From Meiothermus cerbereus DSM 11376 (GTDB lineage: Bacteria > Deinococcota > Deinococci > Deinococcales > Thermaceae), in the NCBI RefSeq assembly GCF_000620065.1, contig NZ_JHVI01000017.1:1-64000 (forward strand): a DNA stretch of 64,000 nt. Direction: 5' to 3'. The notes beneath the pieces were generated by a model. It was not told the DNA's origin and ran no database searches. It saw only the letters and a program-made list of their open reading frames with translations. Below, one piece after another: positions 1-7,949 of this stretch (positions within the stretch are counted from its first letter, which is position 1; every line of letters starts with the position of its first letter). Position numbers and translations under genes: made by a program.

Positions 1-22
1 TCCAACTCCCCAAGTCGCAAAC

Positions 23-44
23 AAAAAGCCCCGTAAGGGGACTT
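23..44 (-). terminator. Weak intrinsic terminator after the first rhodanese gene
   Basis: Read on the minus strand, CCCC-TTAC-GGGGC is followed directly by TTTTT. The stem has only four GC pairs plus weaker flanking pairs, so this is a modest terminator, placed about 50 bases beyond the stop of the minus-strand rhodanese gene. Confidence 0.4.
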
Positions 45-91
45 CTGCTCTCACGGGGGTAAAGGTTTTTGGGGCTTGTGGGGTGTCTGGG

Positions 92-451
92 CTAGCGCTG
101 AATGTCGCCCTTTTTGATGGGTAATCCGGCGGCCTGCCAGGCCGAGATGCCACCGGCCAGGTTGTAAGCCTCAAAACCCTTCTCGGCCAGAAACTCGGCG
201 GCTTGCTGGCTGCGGCTGCCGCTTTCGCACTGGCAGATGATGGGCTTGTCTTTGGGCAGGCTTTCCCAGCGCTTGGCTAGCTCGGCCAGGGGGAGGCCCT
301 GGGAGCCAGGAATTTTGCTTAGTTTGCGCTCGAGGGGGGTACGCACATCAATCAGCACGGCCCCCTGCCTGAGCTTTTCCTGGGCTTCTTTGGGCGAGAT
401 GCGGGGCACTTTGGGCCCCAGTCCCAGCAGTTTTTTGAACGAATCCCACAT
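92..451 (-). CDS. Cytoplasmic single-domain rhodanese (sulfurtransferase)
   Basis: A 119-residue single rhodanese domain, predicted to move sulfane sulfur from persulfide or thiosulfate to acceptors. Seen: the CH2A-type stretch VLIDVRTPLE near residues 32-41, the active-site loop CESGSRS with the catalytic cysteine near residue 75, and the closing NLAGGISAW motif. No signal peptide is present. The start is supported by a -10-like TAGACT seven bases upstream of the ATG, which would give a leaderless transcript. It is divergent from the thioredoxin-fold/rhodanese/repressor operon, so the two may share sulfur-responsive control across the 100-base gap. The family is clear; the physiological donor and acceptor are unknown. 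Confidence 0.9.
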   Translation of the reverse strand: MWDSFKKLLGLGPKVPRISPKEAQEKLRQGAVLIDVRTPLERKLSKIPGSQGLPLAELAKRWESLPKDKPIICQCESGSRSQQAAEFLAEKGFEAYNLAGGISAWQAAGLPIKKGDIQR

Positions 452-478
452 AACTTTTAGTCTAGCGGTCTGGTGCCC

Positions 479-530
479 TTGCGAAATATATCCCCTGGGG
501 GTATACTAGGCATACCGGTGGGGGTATACA
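479..530 (+). promoter_or_regulatory. Promoter with two CsoR/CstR-type operators
   Basis: A -35 TTGCGA (479-484) and -10 TATACT (502-507) are spaced by 17 bases. Between them lies a near-palindrome, TATCCCCTGGGGGTATA (489-505). A second inverted site, ATACC-N6-GGTAT (512-527), covers the likely transcription start. C/G runs flanked by ATA/TAT are the known operator type of the CsoR/CstR repressor family, and such a repressor is encoded as the third gene of this operon, so autorepression is the obvious inference. Confidence 0.65.
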
Positions 531-554
531 TGGCCCCACACCAAAGGAGAAACC

Positions 555-1232
555 ATGTTTTTAGACGAGAAAATTCAAGCCCAGGTGCGCGAAATGCTGG
601 CCCCCATCCAAACCCCGGTGGAGGTGGTGGTCTTTACCACCGCGGGCCTCGAGCTGCCCGGGCAGGAAGTTGGGCTACAGGACGAAACCCTGGGCCTGCT
701 TAAGGAAGTGGTGGCCCTAAACCCCAATCTGAGCCTGGAACAGCGCTCGCTGCACGCCGACCCCGAGGCCCAGGCCCTGGGCCTGAACTATGCGCCCACC
801 ATACTGCTGCGGGAGAAAGGCTCACAGCGCCACAACATCCGCTTTTTGGGGCTGCCTGCCGGCTACGAGTTTAGCACCCTGATCGAGACCCTGCTGATGC
901 TAGGCACGGGCGAAACCAAGCTGGGCGAAAAGTCGCAGGCCGACCTGCAAAAGGTTACCTCGCCGGTGCGGATGCAGGCCTTCGTCACCCCCACCTGCCC
1001 CTACTGCCCGCAGGCCGTGCTGGCGACCTACCGGCTGGCCTACCACAACCCCCACATCATCGCCGAAGGGGTAGAGGCCAGCGAGTTCCCCCTGCTCTCC
1101 AGGCGCTACAACATCTCGGGGGTGCCCGACACCATCATCAGCGGGGCCACCCAGCAGCGCATCCTGGGCGGACAGCCCGACCGGGTTTTTGTCGAGGCGG
1201 CCATTAAGGCCAGCGCCGGGGTGGTGGCATGA
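555..1232 (+). CDS. Tandem thioredoxin-fold protein disulfide oxidoreductase-like
   Basis: 225 residues with two thioredoxin-like halves, resembling the PDO family of thermophiles. The C-terminal half has the redox motif CPYC near residue 150 after a VTPT lead-in and a later cis-proline segment SGVPDTII. The N-terminal half has the fold-like segment VVVFTTAGLEL but lacks a CxxC, so only one active dithiol is expected. A GGAG ribosome site lies about 6 bases before the ATG. The stop overlaps the next start by four bases (ATGA), implying translational coupling with a secreted rhodanese. Together they suggest handling of reactive sulfur species or disulfides. Distinct from full PDO, which has two CxxC motifs. 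Confidence 0.75.
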   Translation: MFLDEKIQAQVREMLAPIQTPVEVVVFTTAGLELPGQEVGLQDETLGLLKEVVALNPNLSLEQRSLHADPEAQALGLNYAPTILLREKGSQRHNIRFLGLPAGYEFSTLIETLLMLGTGETKLGEKSQADLQKVTSPVRMQAFVTPTCPYCPQAVLATYRLAYHNPHIIAEGVEASEFPLLSRRYNISGVPDTIISGATQQRILGGQPDRVFVEAAIKASAGVVA

Positions 1233-1591
1233 GGCTAGCAGCCCTTCTGCTGCTGGCTTTTTTCTCCTGGGGCCTGGCCCAGCCCAAAATCGTCACGGTA
1301 GACGATCTCAAGGCGGCTTTGTCCAACCCCAAAGCGTTTGTGATTGATGTGCGTACCCCCCAGGAGTTTGCCCAGGGGCACGTTCCCGGCGCGGTCAACT
1401 GGCCGCTGCAGGAGATTGAGCGCTGGTGGAACCGGGTGCCCAAAGATCGGGTAGTCTACATTCACTGCAACACCCAGAACCGCAGCGGGGTGGCGGTGCG
1501 CTACCTGATGGGCAAGGGCTACAACAACCTCAATCTGGTTACCGGAGGAATCCAGGCCTGGATGTCCCGCGGGTATCCCATCAGCCGGTAA
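1229..1591 (+). CDS. Secreted rhodanese-like sulfurtransferase
   Basis: 120 residues beginning with a signal peptide (hydrophobic residues 3-14, likely cleavage after GLAQ). A rhodanese domain follows: FVIDVRTPQEF near residue 40 and the loop CNTQNRSG near residue 82 with the catalytic Cys, then VTGGIQAW. It should act outside the cytoplasmic membrane, taking sulfane sulfur from substrates such as thiosulfate or polysulfide. It is the second gene of the repressor-controlled operon and overlaps the upstream gene by four bases. The cytoplasmic rhodanese at the left edge and this exported one would cover both compartments; that pairing is an inference. Confidence 0.85.
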   Translation: MRLAALLLLAFFSWGLAQPKIVTVDDLKAALSNPKAFVIDVRTPQEFAQGHVPGAVNWPLQEIERWWNRVPKDRVVYIHCNTQNRSGVAVRYLMGKGYNNLNLVTGGIQAWMSRGYPISR

Positions 1592-1604
1592 TAGAGGCTT
1601 TCCC

Positions 1605-1892
1605 ATGCCCACCTCTTCTGAACCAACCCCAAACACCAGCTTTGGCCTCAACGACAAAACCCGGATCATCCACCGGCTGCGGCGTCTGGAAGGGCAGGTG
1701 CGCGGTCTGCAAAAAATGGTGGAAGAAGACCGGGAGTGCCGGGAAATTCTGACCCTGTTGAGCGGGGTGAAGAGTGCGCTGGAATCGGTGGGGGAGGAGA
1801 TACTCGAGGCCTATCTGGCCCAGTGCCAGGCTGACCCAAAGCCCCCCACACCCGCGCAACTGGTGGAGGTGGTGCGGCTTTTGCGGAAGTAA
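1605..1892 (+). CDS. CsoR/CstR-family transcriptional repressor, probably persulfide-sensing
   Basis: 95-residue all-helical DUF156 protein. Seen: the DNA-facing basic stretch RIIHRLRRLEGQVRGL, the first sensor cysteine in DRECREIL, and the second in YLAQC. In copper-sensing CsoR the residue four before the second cysteine is the ligand histidine (HLETC in the Mycobacterium protein, from memory); here it is Tyr, so the C-H-C copper site is incomplete. Two cysteines without the histidine is the pattern of CstR, which forms interprotein di- and trisulfides. Co-transcription with a thioredoxin-fold protein and a rhodanese supports sulfur sensing. It probably represses its own operon through the operators at 489-527. 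No copper transporter is near. Confidence 0.8.
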   Translation: MPTSSEPTPNTSFGLNDKTRIIHRLRRLEGQVRGLQKMVEEDRECREILTLLSGVKSALESVGEEILEAYLAQCQADPKPPTPAQLVEVVRLLRK

Positions 1893-1909
1893 ACCTACCC
1901 AATATGTCA

Positions 1910-1936
1910 GGAGGGGCGAGCAGCCCCTCCTTTTTT
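1910..1936 (+). terminator. Intrinsic terminator of the repressor operon
   Basis: GGAGGGGC (1910-1917), a five-base loop, GCCCCTCC (1923-1930), then six T. A perfect 8-bp GC-rich stem just after the repressor stop codon. Confidence 0.9.
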
Positions 1937-2006
1937 GCTCATGGAAGTTCTAGAATGAAGCACCAAGGGATTTGTAGTTACGCAGGTCTTGGTTTGCTAA
2001 GTTCTT

Positions 2007-3374
2007 ATGCATTTTTTTGTTTCTGGACAGACCAGAGCGGTTGCGGGGCAGCCCCACTGGGTGCTGGCGGCTGCCGCGGGGGGCATTTTGCTGGGCGTGG
2101 CTGAACCAGAGCTGCGCCTGGGGCTGCTGTTGGGCATGGGGCTGTTTGTGCTTTTGTGGCGCAGCCGGTACCGCGATGGCTTTTTGTGGTTCGCTGCCTT
2201 TCCCGGCCTTTTGCACCTGCTCACCCCCCTGGCTTCCTGGGAAGCGGCCTGGCCCTACTGGTTCCAAACCACTTTTCTGCTGTGGGTATTTGGCGTGATG
2301 GCGGGCAGGTTTCAGCGGCAGGAACGCTGGGCTGTGGGGCCGGGGTTGGGCCTCTTGCTGCTGTACCCCTCGGGTGTGGTGCTGGCCTTGCTGCTGGTTT
2401 TGCATCTGGCCTGGGGGTTGGTGCGGGAGCTTTTGCTGGCCCAGAGCCTGGGGCGCAGGTTTTACTGGAGCCCTGCGGGGCTTTTGGCCTTGGGGCTCAG
2501 CGGAGCTCTTTTGTTGCTCGGCCTCGGGTTTGTGCAGCTAAACTGGCCGGGCTTGCCAGACCGCATCGAGCAGAGTCGGCCCCTCGAGTCGCCTTTAGCC
2601 CCTGCCCTGCCAGAAGCCCCGGAGGTCTCGGGGCCGGCAGTGCGCTGGGTGCGCCCTGGCAGCTCGCCTCTAGAACCCTGGCTGCCGCTCTTGAACCGCG
2701 CCTTGGAGGGGGTGCAGCTGGCTATGCTGCTGATTCTGGCCCTGGTGCTGGTGGCGGCCTTTTGGGGCCACCGGGCCAGGGGTGGGGTGTTCCGGGGCTC
2801 CTTTGTGCTGCCGGTGCTGGCGGTGGCCCTTACCTGGGTTTTGCTGCTGGGGGGCCTTAGGGGCAGCAGCCAGGGGGGTGGGTTTGCCTCGCCGGGTGGG
2901 CTCGAGCGTCCCACCGCCCCTTTGTTGGAATGGCAGGAACGCGCTGTGCCCCCTGGCCTCACCGAAGCAGGCTATTTGCTGGCTTTCTTGATGGCCCTGG
3001 GGGGTTTCTTTTTGCTGCTGGGCCTGCTGTACGGGGTGTGGCGCTTGCGGCAACCCGAGGCGGGTGAGCCTCCCGCCCCACCCCTTTTGGGCCGGCCGCG
3101 AGCACCCCGCCTGGCCCCATCCGACCCCATCCGCGAGGCCTACTGGACTTTCGAGCAGCGCATGCGCCAACTGGGTCTGCCCAGGCCCCCATCGGTGAGT
3201 CCTGCTTGCTACATGGAAGAGATTTCGGCCCGCCAGCCTCAGGTAAAGGCCATGTTGTTGCGGCTGCTCGAGCTCTACCAGCAGGTGCGTTATGGGGGAA
3301 GGCCGCTGCCCCAACACGCCCTGGAGGCCCGAGATCTGGCCGAGGAGATACCCCGGAGGTTTCCACCCCCATGA
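2007..3374 (+). CDS. Multi-pass membrane protein with C-terminal DUF4129
   Basis: 455 residues. The N-terminal 180 residues hold about five closely packed hydrophobic helices, then an extracytoplasmic Pro-rich stretch (about 190-225), two further helices near 235-285, another near 325-345, and a cytoplasmic tail. The tail segment around REAYWTFEQRMRQLG through QQVRYGG matches the DUF4129 type common in MoxR-DUF58 operons. The MoxR ATPase gene starts inside its stop codon (ATGA), so the three genes form one coupled unit. Such operons are thought to mature or assemble envelope or metal-containing complexes; the client here is not visible. The start is the first ATG, without a strong ribosome site. 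Confidence 0.8.
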   Translation: MHFFVSGQTRAVAGQPHWVLAAAAGGILLGVAEPELRLGLLLGMGLFVLLWRSRYRDGFLWFAAFPGLLHLLTPLASWEAAWPYWFQTTFLLWVFGVMAGRFQRQERWAVGPGLGLLLLYPSGVVLALLLVLHLAWGLVRELLLAQSLGRRFYWSPAGLLALGLSGALLLLGLGFVQLNWPGLPDRIEQSRPLESPLAPALPEAPEVSGPAVRWVRPGSSPLEPWLPLLNRALEGVQLAMLLILALVLVAAFWGHRARGGVFRGSFVLPVLAVALTWVLLLGGLRGSSQGGGFASPGGLERPTAPLLEWQERAVPPGLTEAGYLLAFLMALGGFFLLLGLLYGVWRLRQPEAGEPPAPPLLGRPRAPRLAPSDPIREAYWTFEQRMRQLGLPRPPSVSPACYMEEISARQPQVKAMLLRLLELYQQVRYGGRPLPQHALEARDLAEEIPRRFPPP

Positions 3375-4300
3375 TTTCATCCTGGTTCCAGCGTATCAAT
3401 CAACAGATCGAACAGGCCATTGTGGGCAAAGCAGAGGTCATCCAAGAAGCTCTGGCCGCGCTCCTGGCCGGAGGACACCTGCTCTTGGAGGATGTGCCAG
3501 GAACGGGCAAAACCACCCTGGCAAGGGTGCTGGCCCGCAGCCTGGGCCTGCCGTACCGCCGGGTGCAGATGACCCCCGACCTGCTGCCCAGCGACCTGAC
3601 CGGGGTTTATGTCTACCACAATGGCGAGTTCCACTTTCGTCCGGGGCCTATCTTTACCGGGGTGCTGCTGGCCGACGAGCTGAACCGCGCCACGCCCAAG
3701 ACCCAGTCGGCCTTGCTCGAGGCCATGCAGGAGGGCCAGGTTACCCTGGAGGGCCAGACCCACCCCCTACCCCGGCCCTTCTGGGTGATTGCCACGCAAA
3801 ACCCCATCGAACAGGAGGGAACCTACCGCCTGCCCGAGGCCCAGCTCGACCGCTTTATGTGTCGGCTGCGCCTGCAATACCCCGAACCCGAGGCCGAGCG
3901 GGAGATTTTGCGCCGCCTGAGGGAGGCCAGCCCGGAAGAGGCCCTGCAGCCGCTTACCAGCGCAGAGGAGATTGTGGCGCTGCAACAGCAGGTTCGTCGG
4001 GTCCACCTCGAGCCCGACCTCGAGGACTACCTGCTGGCCATTGTCCAGGCCACCCGGCAAGCACCCCAGGTCTTGCTGGGCGCGAGCCCCAGGGCTGCGC
4101 TGGCTCTGCAGCGCTTTGCCCAGGCCAAAGCCGCCCTGGCTGGGCGCGATTTTGTCTTGCCGGACGATATTCAAAGTGCGGTTGTGCCGGTGCTGGCCCA
4201 CCGCCTGCTGCTGCACTACGAGGCCCGGCTCGAGGGGGCCAAAGCCGAGCAGGTCTTGGAGGAAATCAAGCAGCACATTCCGGTTCCGGTGGAGGTTTGA
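3371..4300 (+). CDS. MoxR-family AAA+ ATPase
   Basis: 309 residues from the ATG overlapping the upstream stop. Walker A EDVPGTGKTTLA near residue 40, Walker B VLLADELNRATPKTQ near residue 105, sensor 1 in QNPIEQEGTYRLPEAQLDRF, and a C-terminal lid with arginine-rich GASPRAALALQRFA. This is the complete MoxR pattern and normal length. These ATPases act as chaperones together with VWA or DUF58 proteins, and the DUF58 gene follows at once. A longer reading frame opens at 3206, but it overlaps the DUF4129 coding tail and lacks AAA+ similarity there, so I rejected it. Confidence 0.92.
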   Translation: MISSWFQRINQQIEQAIVGKAEVIQEALAALLAGGHLLLEDVPGTGKTTLARVLARSLGLPYRRVQMTPDLLPSDLTGVYVYHNGEFHFRPGPIFTGVLLADELNRATPKTQSALLEAMQEGQVTLEGQTHPLPRPFWVIATQNPIEQEGTYRLPEAQLDRFMCRLRLQYPEPEAEREILRRLREASPEEALQPLTSAEEIVALQQQVRRVHLEPDLEDYLLAIVQATRQAPQVLLGASPRAALALQRFAQAKAALAGRDFVLPDDIQSAVVPVLAHRLLLHYEARLEGAKAEQVLEEIKQHIPVPVEV

Positions 4301-4308
4301 GCGAACCC

Positions 4309-5412
4309 ATGTGGCTTTGGTTGCTGCCGCTCTTCCTTGCGGCTTTGCTGGTGTTGGGGCCGCGCTGGACGCGGGCGCGCTGCGCCGTGATGGCCTCTAA
4401 AGCTTACCTTTTTGCGGGCCAAAAGGCCCAAGCCCAGCTCCAGCTTGTGCTTCAGAGCTGGATTCCTCTGTACGTCCGGGTGGAAGGGAAAGGCTCGGCC
4501 CCGCTGGGGGTGCTGGCTTGGGGCGGGCGGGCCCTGGTGTGGGGAGAATGGCGTCTAGAACAAGCCATCGCACTGCTGGCCCGGCGTCGGGGGGAGCATG
4601 CCCTGCCGGCGGTGCGGCTGTTTGTGCGCGATGTGCTGGGGGTGCTCGAGCGGGAGGTAGAAGTTCGCCTGGAGCGTGGCGCGGTGGTGGTATACCCGGC
4701 CATACACCCGGTTTTGCTGCCCAACCTCCGGCGCACCCTGCTGGCCGATGGGCACCCGGCGGTGGGGGGAATGGAGGACGCCACCCGGTTCGTGGGCGTG
4801 CGGGCCTACGTCCCGGGCGACCCCCTCCGTCACCTGCACTGGAAGGCTACGGCCCGGCAGGGCCAGCCGATGATGCGGGAGTTTGAGCAGGTTAAGAGCA
4901 GTGCGGTCTGGATTCATCTGGACATACAGGGAATGGGTAGGAGTGGGGCTGTTTACCTCGAGCACGCCACCAGCCTGGCGGCCAGTCTGCTGCGGGCGGC
5001 CTCCGAAGATGGGTTGGCGGTGGGGCTATCGCTGGGGAACCGCACCCTGTCGGTGGGTTTTGGCCCTGTGCACGAGCAGCGGCTGCTGGCCGAGCTGGGC
5101 CGCGCCCAGCCCCAGCCAGACCCCACGCCCGTGCCCATACCCGACCCCGGCACCAACCTGATTCTGCTGACCATGCTGGCCTCGGCCAGGGTTTTAGAAG
5201 GGGCGCTGCGCGCCCGCGCGCGGGTCTCCCAGGTGCACCTGGTGGCTTTGCCGGAAGGGTTTTTCCTCTGGCCGGGGGAAAAAGGGCGCCGGGTGTTTGG
5301 CCTGAGCGATGAGGTGCAGCGGCTTCTGCAGAAGCGGGCCTATCTGGTGGCAGAGGGCGTGCAGGTGCACATTCTGCGCGGCAACCAGAGCGTTTTGGAG
5401 CTGGGAAGCTAA
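4309..5412 (+). CDS. DUF58-domain membrane protein of the MoxR operon
   Basis: 367 residues. One hydrophobic helix at the N terminus (WLWLLPLFLAALLVLG), a beta-rich middle, and the DUF58 signature near residues 155-190 with VRAYVPGDPLRHLHWKATAR. DUF58 proteins are distant relatives of von Willebrand A domains and partner with MoxR ATPases. The ATG lies 8 bases after the moxR stop with GGAGG inside the end of moxR; a TTG at 4297 is an alternative start that would give a 4-base overlap. Third and probably last gene of the unit. Confidence 0.85.
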   Translation: MWLWLLPLFLAALLVLGPRWTRARCAVMASKAYLFAGQKAQAQLQLVLQSWIPLYVRVEGKGSAPLGVLAWGGRALVWGEWRLEQAIALLARRRGEHALPAVRLFVRDVLGVLEREVEVRLERGAVVVYPAIHPVLLPNLRRTLLADGHPAVGGMEDATRFVGVRAYVPGDPLRHLHWKATARQGQPMMREFEQVKSSAVWIHLDIQGMGRSGAVYLEHATSLAASLLRAASEDGLAVGLSLGNRTLSVGFGPVHEQRLLAELGRAQPQPDPTPVPIPDPGTNLILLTMLASARVLEGALRARARVSQVHLVALPEGFFLWPGEKGRRVFGLSDEVQRLLQKRAYLVAEGVQVHILRGNQSVLELGS

Positions 5413-5528
5413 CTTTACAGCTCGAGCAAATCCGCCGTGAGGCAGCTAAAGCGTGAACGGGGTAGACCTGCTCCCAGCCTGCCCTGCCGCAGCAGCCCCA
5501 ATCCCTGATAGTGCGATATATTCGGCAC

Positions 5529-6005
5529 ATGTTTAAGGTGGTGCTGTATCAACCCGAAATACCTCAGAACGCTGGCAACATCGCCCGCACCTGCGCGGCC
5601 ACCGGGGCCGAGCTGCACCTGGTGCGTCCGCTGGGCTTTCAGTGGAACAGCGCCAAGCTAAGGCGGGCTGGGCTGGACTACTGGCCCGAGGTGGAGCTTG
5701 TTCTGCACGATTCCTGGCAGGCTTTTCTGGAATCCTTACCCCAGGATGGCCGGGTCTGGGCCTTTAGCAGCAAGGTTTCCCAATGCTATGCCGAGGTGCG
5801 CTATCAATCGGGCGATTACCTGCTTTTTGGCCCGGAAAGCCGGGGCTTGCCGCCGGAGGTGCTGGAGCGCTTTCCTGGGGTAACCATCCCCATGCCCGGC
5901 AGGGGCGGGCGCTCGCTCAACCTGGCGGTGGCGGTGGGGGTGGGGCTGTACGAGGCCCTTAGGCAGGTGGGGTGGGGCTTCCAGGCCACTGCAAAGGGCG
6001 GTTGA
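5529..6005 (+). CDS. trmL: tRNA (cytidine/uridine(34)-2'-O)-methyltransferase TrmL, SPOUT class
   Basis: 158 residues. It should methylate the 2'-hydroxyl of the wobble base in leucine tRNAs with S-adenosylmethionine. SPOUT motifs seen: motif 1 QNAGNIARTCAATGAELHLV near residues 11-30, motif 2 LLFGPESRGLP near 98-108, motif 3 RSLNLAVAVGVGLYE near 130-144, which build the trefoil-knot SAM site. A TATATT -10 element lies six bases before the chosen ATG, so the transcript is likely leaderless; this argues against the in-frame GTG at 5511, which is upstream of that -10. Convergent with lysK. Confidence 0.9.
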   Translation: MFKVVLYQPEIPQNAGNIARTCAATGAELHLVRPLGFQWNSAKLRRAGLDYWPEVELVLHDSWQAFLESLPQDGRVWAFSSKVSQCYAEVRYQSGDYLLFGPESRGLPPEVLERFPGVTIPMPGRGGRSLNLAVAVGVGLYEALRQVGWGFQATAKGG

Positions 6006-6097
6006 GCCCGCCGAAGCCGATCATTATCGGGTTCTGGCTATTTTTGCGGCTTTGGGATGCGCTTTCTACCTGCCCTGAGGTAGCGCTCGAGGGCGCG

Positions 6098-7201
<1,104 letters not shown>

Positions 7202-7296
7202 TTAGCATAGCATTTTATGGGCCTGGCCCGCCTTTGCTGCAAGGTGCTTTTTGAGGAGGCTGCGGGCTTTCCCATGAGAAAGCGTCGCGCTGCCCC

Positions 7297-7325
7297 TTGA
7301 CTTCTCGCAAAATTCTTTAGAATAA
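7297..7325 (+). promoter_or_regulatory. Promoter of the ferredoxin gene
   Basis: TTGACT (7297-7302) and GAATAA (7320-7325) are 17 bases apart, followed by a roughly 50-base leader that ends in a GGAGG ribosome site before the ferredoxin ATG. Unlike many neighbours, this gene has a conventional leader and Shine-Dalgarno, in keeping with high expression. Confidence 0.5.
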
Positions 7326-7380
7326 GAACCAGTTTGGCGGCTTTGTCTATTTAACCCAAGCCCAACCAACGGAGGAAACC

Positions 7381-7620
7381 ATGCCCCATGTGATTGTCGA
7401 ACCCTGCATCGGCACCAAGGACAAGTCCTGTGTCGAAGTCTGCCCGGTTGAGTGCATCTACGACGGCGGAGACCAGTTCTACATCCACCCCGACGAGTGC
7501 ATCGACTGCGGCGCTTGTGTGCCGGCCTGCCCGGTCTCGGCCATCTACCCCGAAGAAGACGTGCCCGAGCAGTGGCACGACTACATCGCCAAAAACCGCA
7601 AGCTGGCGGGCCTCGAGTAA
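7381..7620 (+). CDS. Seven-iron ferredoxin [3Fe-4S][4Fe-4S]
   Basis: 79 residues, the usual length of the Thermus seven-iron ferredoxin, which it matches closely by eye. Electron carrier in the cytoplasm, for example for 2-oxoacid:ferredoxin oxidoreductases. The N-terminal cluster motif is C-x7-C-x3-CP with a later Cys, and the second motif is CIDCGACVPACP, a full 4Fe-4S set. A long acidic C-terminal helix (EDVPEQWHDYIAKN) follows. Strong GGAGG ribosome site. Its stop codon is shared with the left edge of the repeat element that follows. Confidence 0.95.
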   Translation: MPHVIVEPCIGTKDKSCVEVCPVECIYDGGDQFYIHPDECIDCGACVPACPVSAIYPEEDVPEQWHDYIAKNRKLAGLE

Positions 7621-7776
7621 TACCAGATTCGGTTAGTTCGTCACCGAACGGTGTCGAACTAACCCGACCGAAGGGATACGCTTTCTTCGCCGAGCGCAGC
7701 GAGGGGTGTGCTCTAGGATTCAAAAAGATAGCCTCTTAGCGCTTTTTATTTGAAGATTATCTTTTTGAATCCGGTA
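7621..7776 (+). repeat. MITE-like repeat, copy 1 (156 bp)
   Basis: Terminal inverted repeats TACCAGATTC (7621-7630) and GAATCCGGTA (7767-7776). Inside are two hairpins: one with arms GGTTAGTTCG and CGAACTAACC, and one with 14-base arms GATTCAAAAAGATA and TATCTTTTTGAATC around a 27-base loop. The same architecture returns at 48637-48761. This copy has an extra 31 bases between the hairpins. It carries no reading frame of note and abuts the ferredoxin stop codon. The small size, inverted ends and absence of a gene fit a non-autonomous element (MITE); no matching transposase is in the window. Confidence 0.75.
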
Positions 7777-7949
7777 TAATACCTCTGCAAGAGCCCCCAC
7801 CTAGGGCTATGCCAGGAGCCACCCCCAAATCTGGTCGGCTCCGAAAAGCCCCAGGTAGGCGTGGGAGGCGGCCTGCTGCCTGCAGCGGGAGCCTGCGTAC
7901 ACGCATGTTGGCATCCTACCGCAAGGGCCAGGGTTTCACGCCCTCGAGC
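7777..7949 (+). other. Gene-free stretch with promoter-like start; possible structured RNA
   Basis: TATAAT occurs at 7775-7780, formed at the right edge of the repeat, with TTGAAG 19 bases upstream. Downstream are AGCCC/GGGCT (hairpin near 7790-7808) and a long-range pairing ATGCCA (7808-7813) with TGGCAT (7910-7915). No convincing protein frame exists and the next gene is on the other strand. I compared it with SRP RNA, 6S RNA, RNase P RNA and common riboswitches from memory and did not find their conserved cores, so identity is open. Confidence 0.25.

Noticed and set aside
3292-4308. Open frame extending the DUF58 gene far upstream
   Set aside because: It lies in another frame over the moxR ATPase, whose motifs are unmistakable; the DUF58 N-terminal helix begins at 4309.
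5511-5528. Earlier GTG start for trmL
   Set aside because: It would lie upstream of the TATATT -10 placed six bases before ATG 5529, and adds residues not seen in SPOUT enzymes.
7777-7949. SRP RNA, 6S RNA, RNase P RNA or riboswitch
   Set aside because: The conserved SRP apical GGAA/AGCAG context, RNase P P4 core and known riboswitch boxes are not visible.
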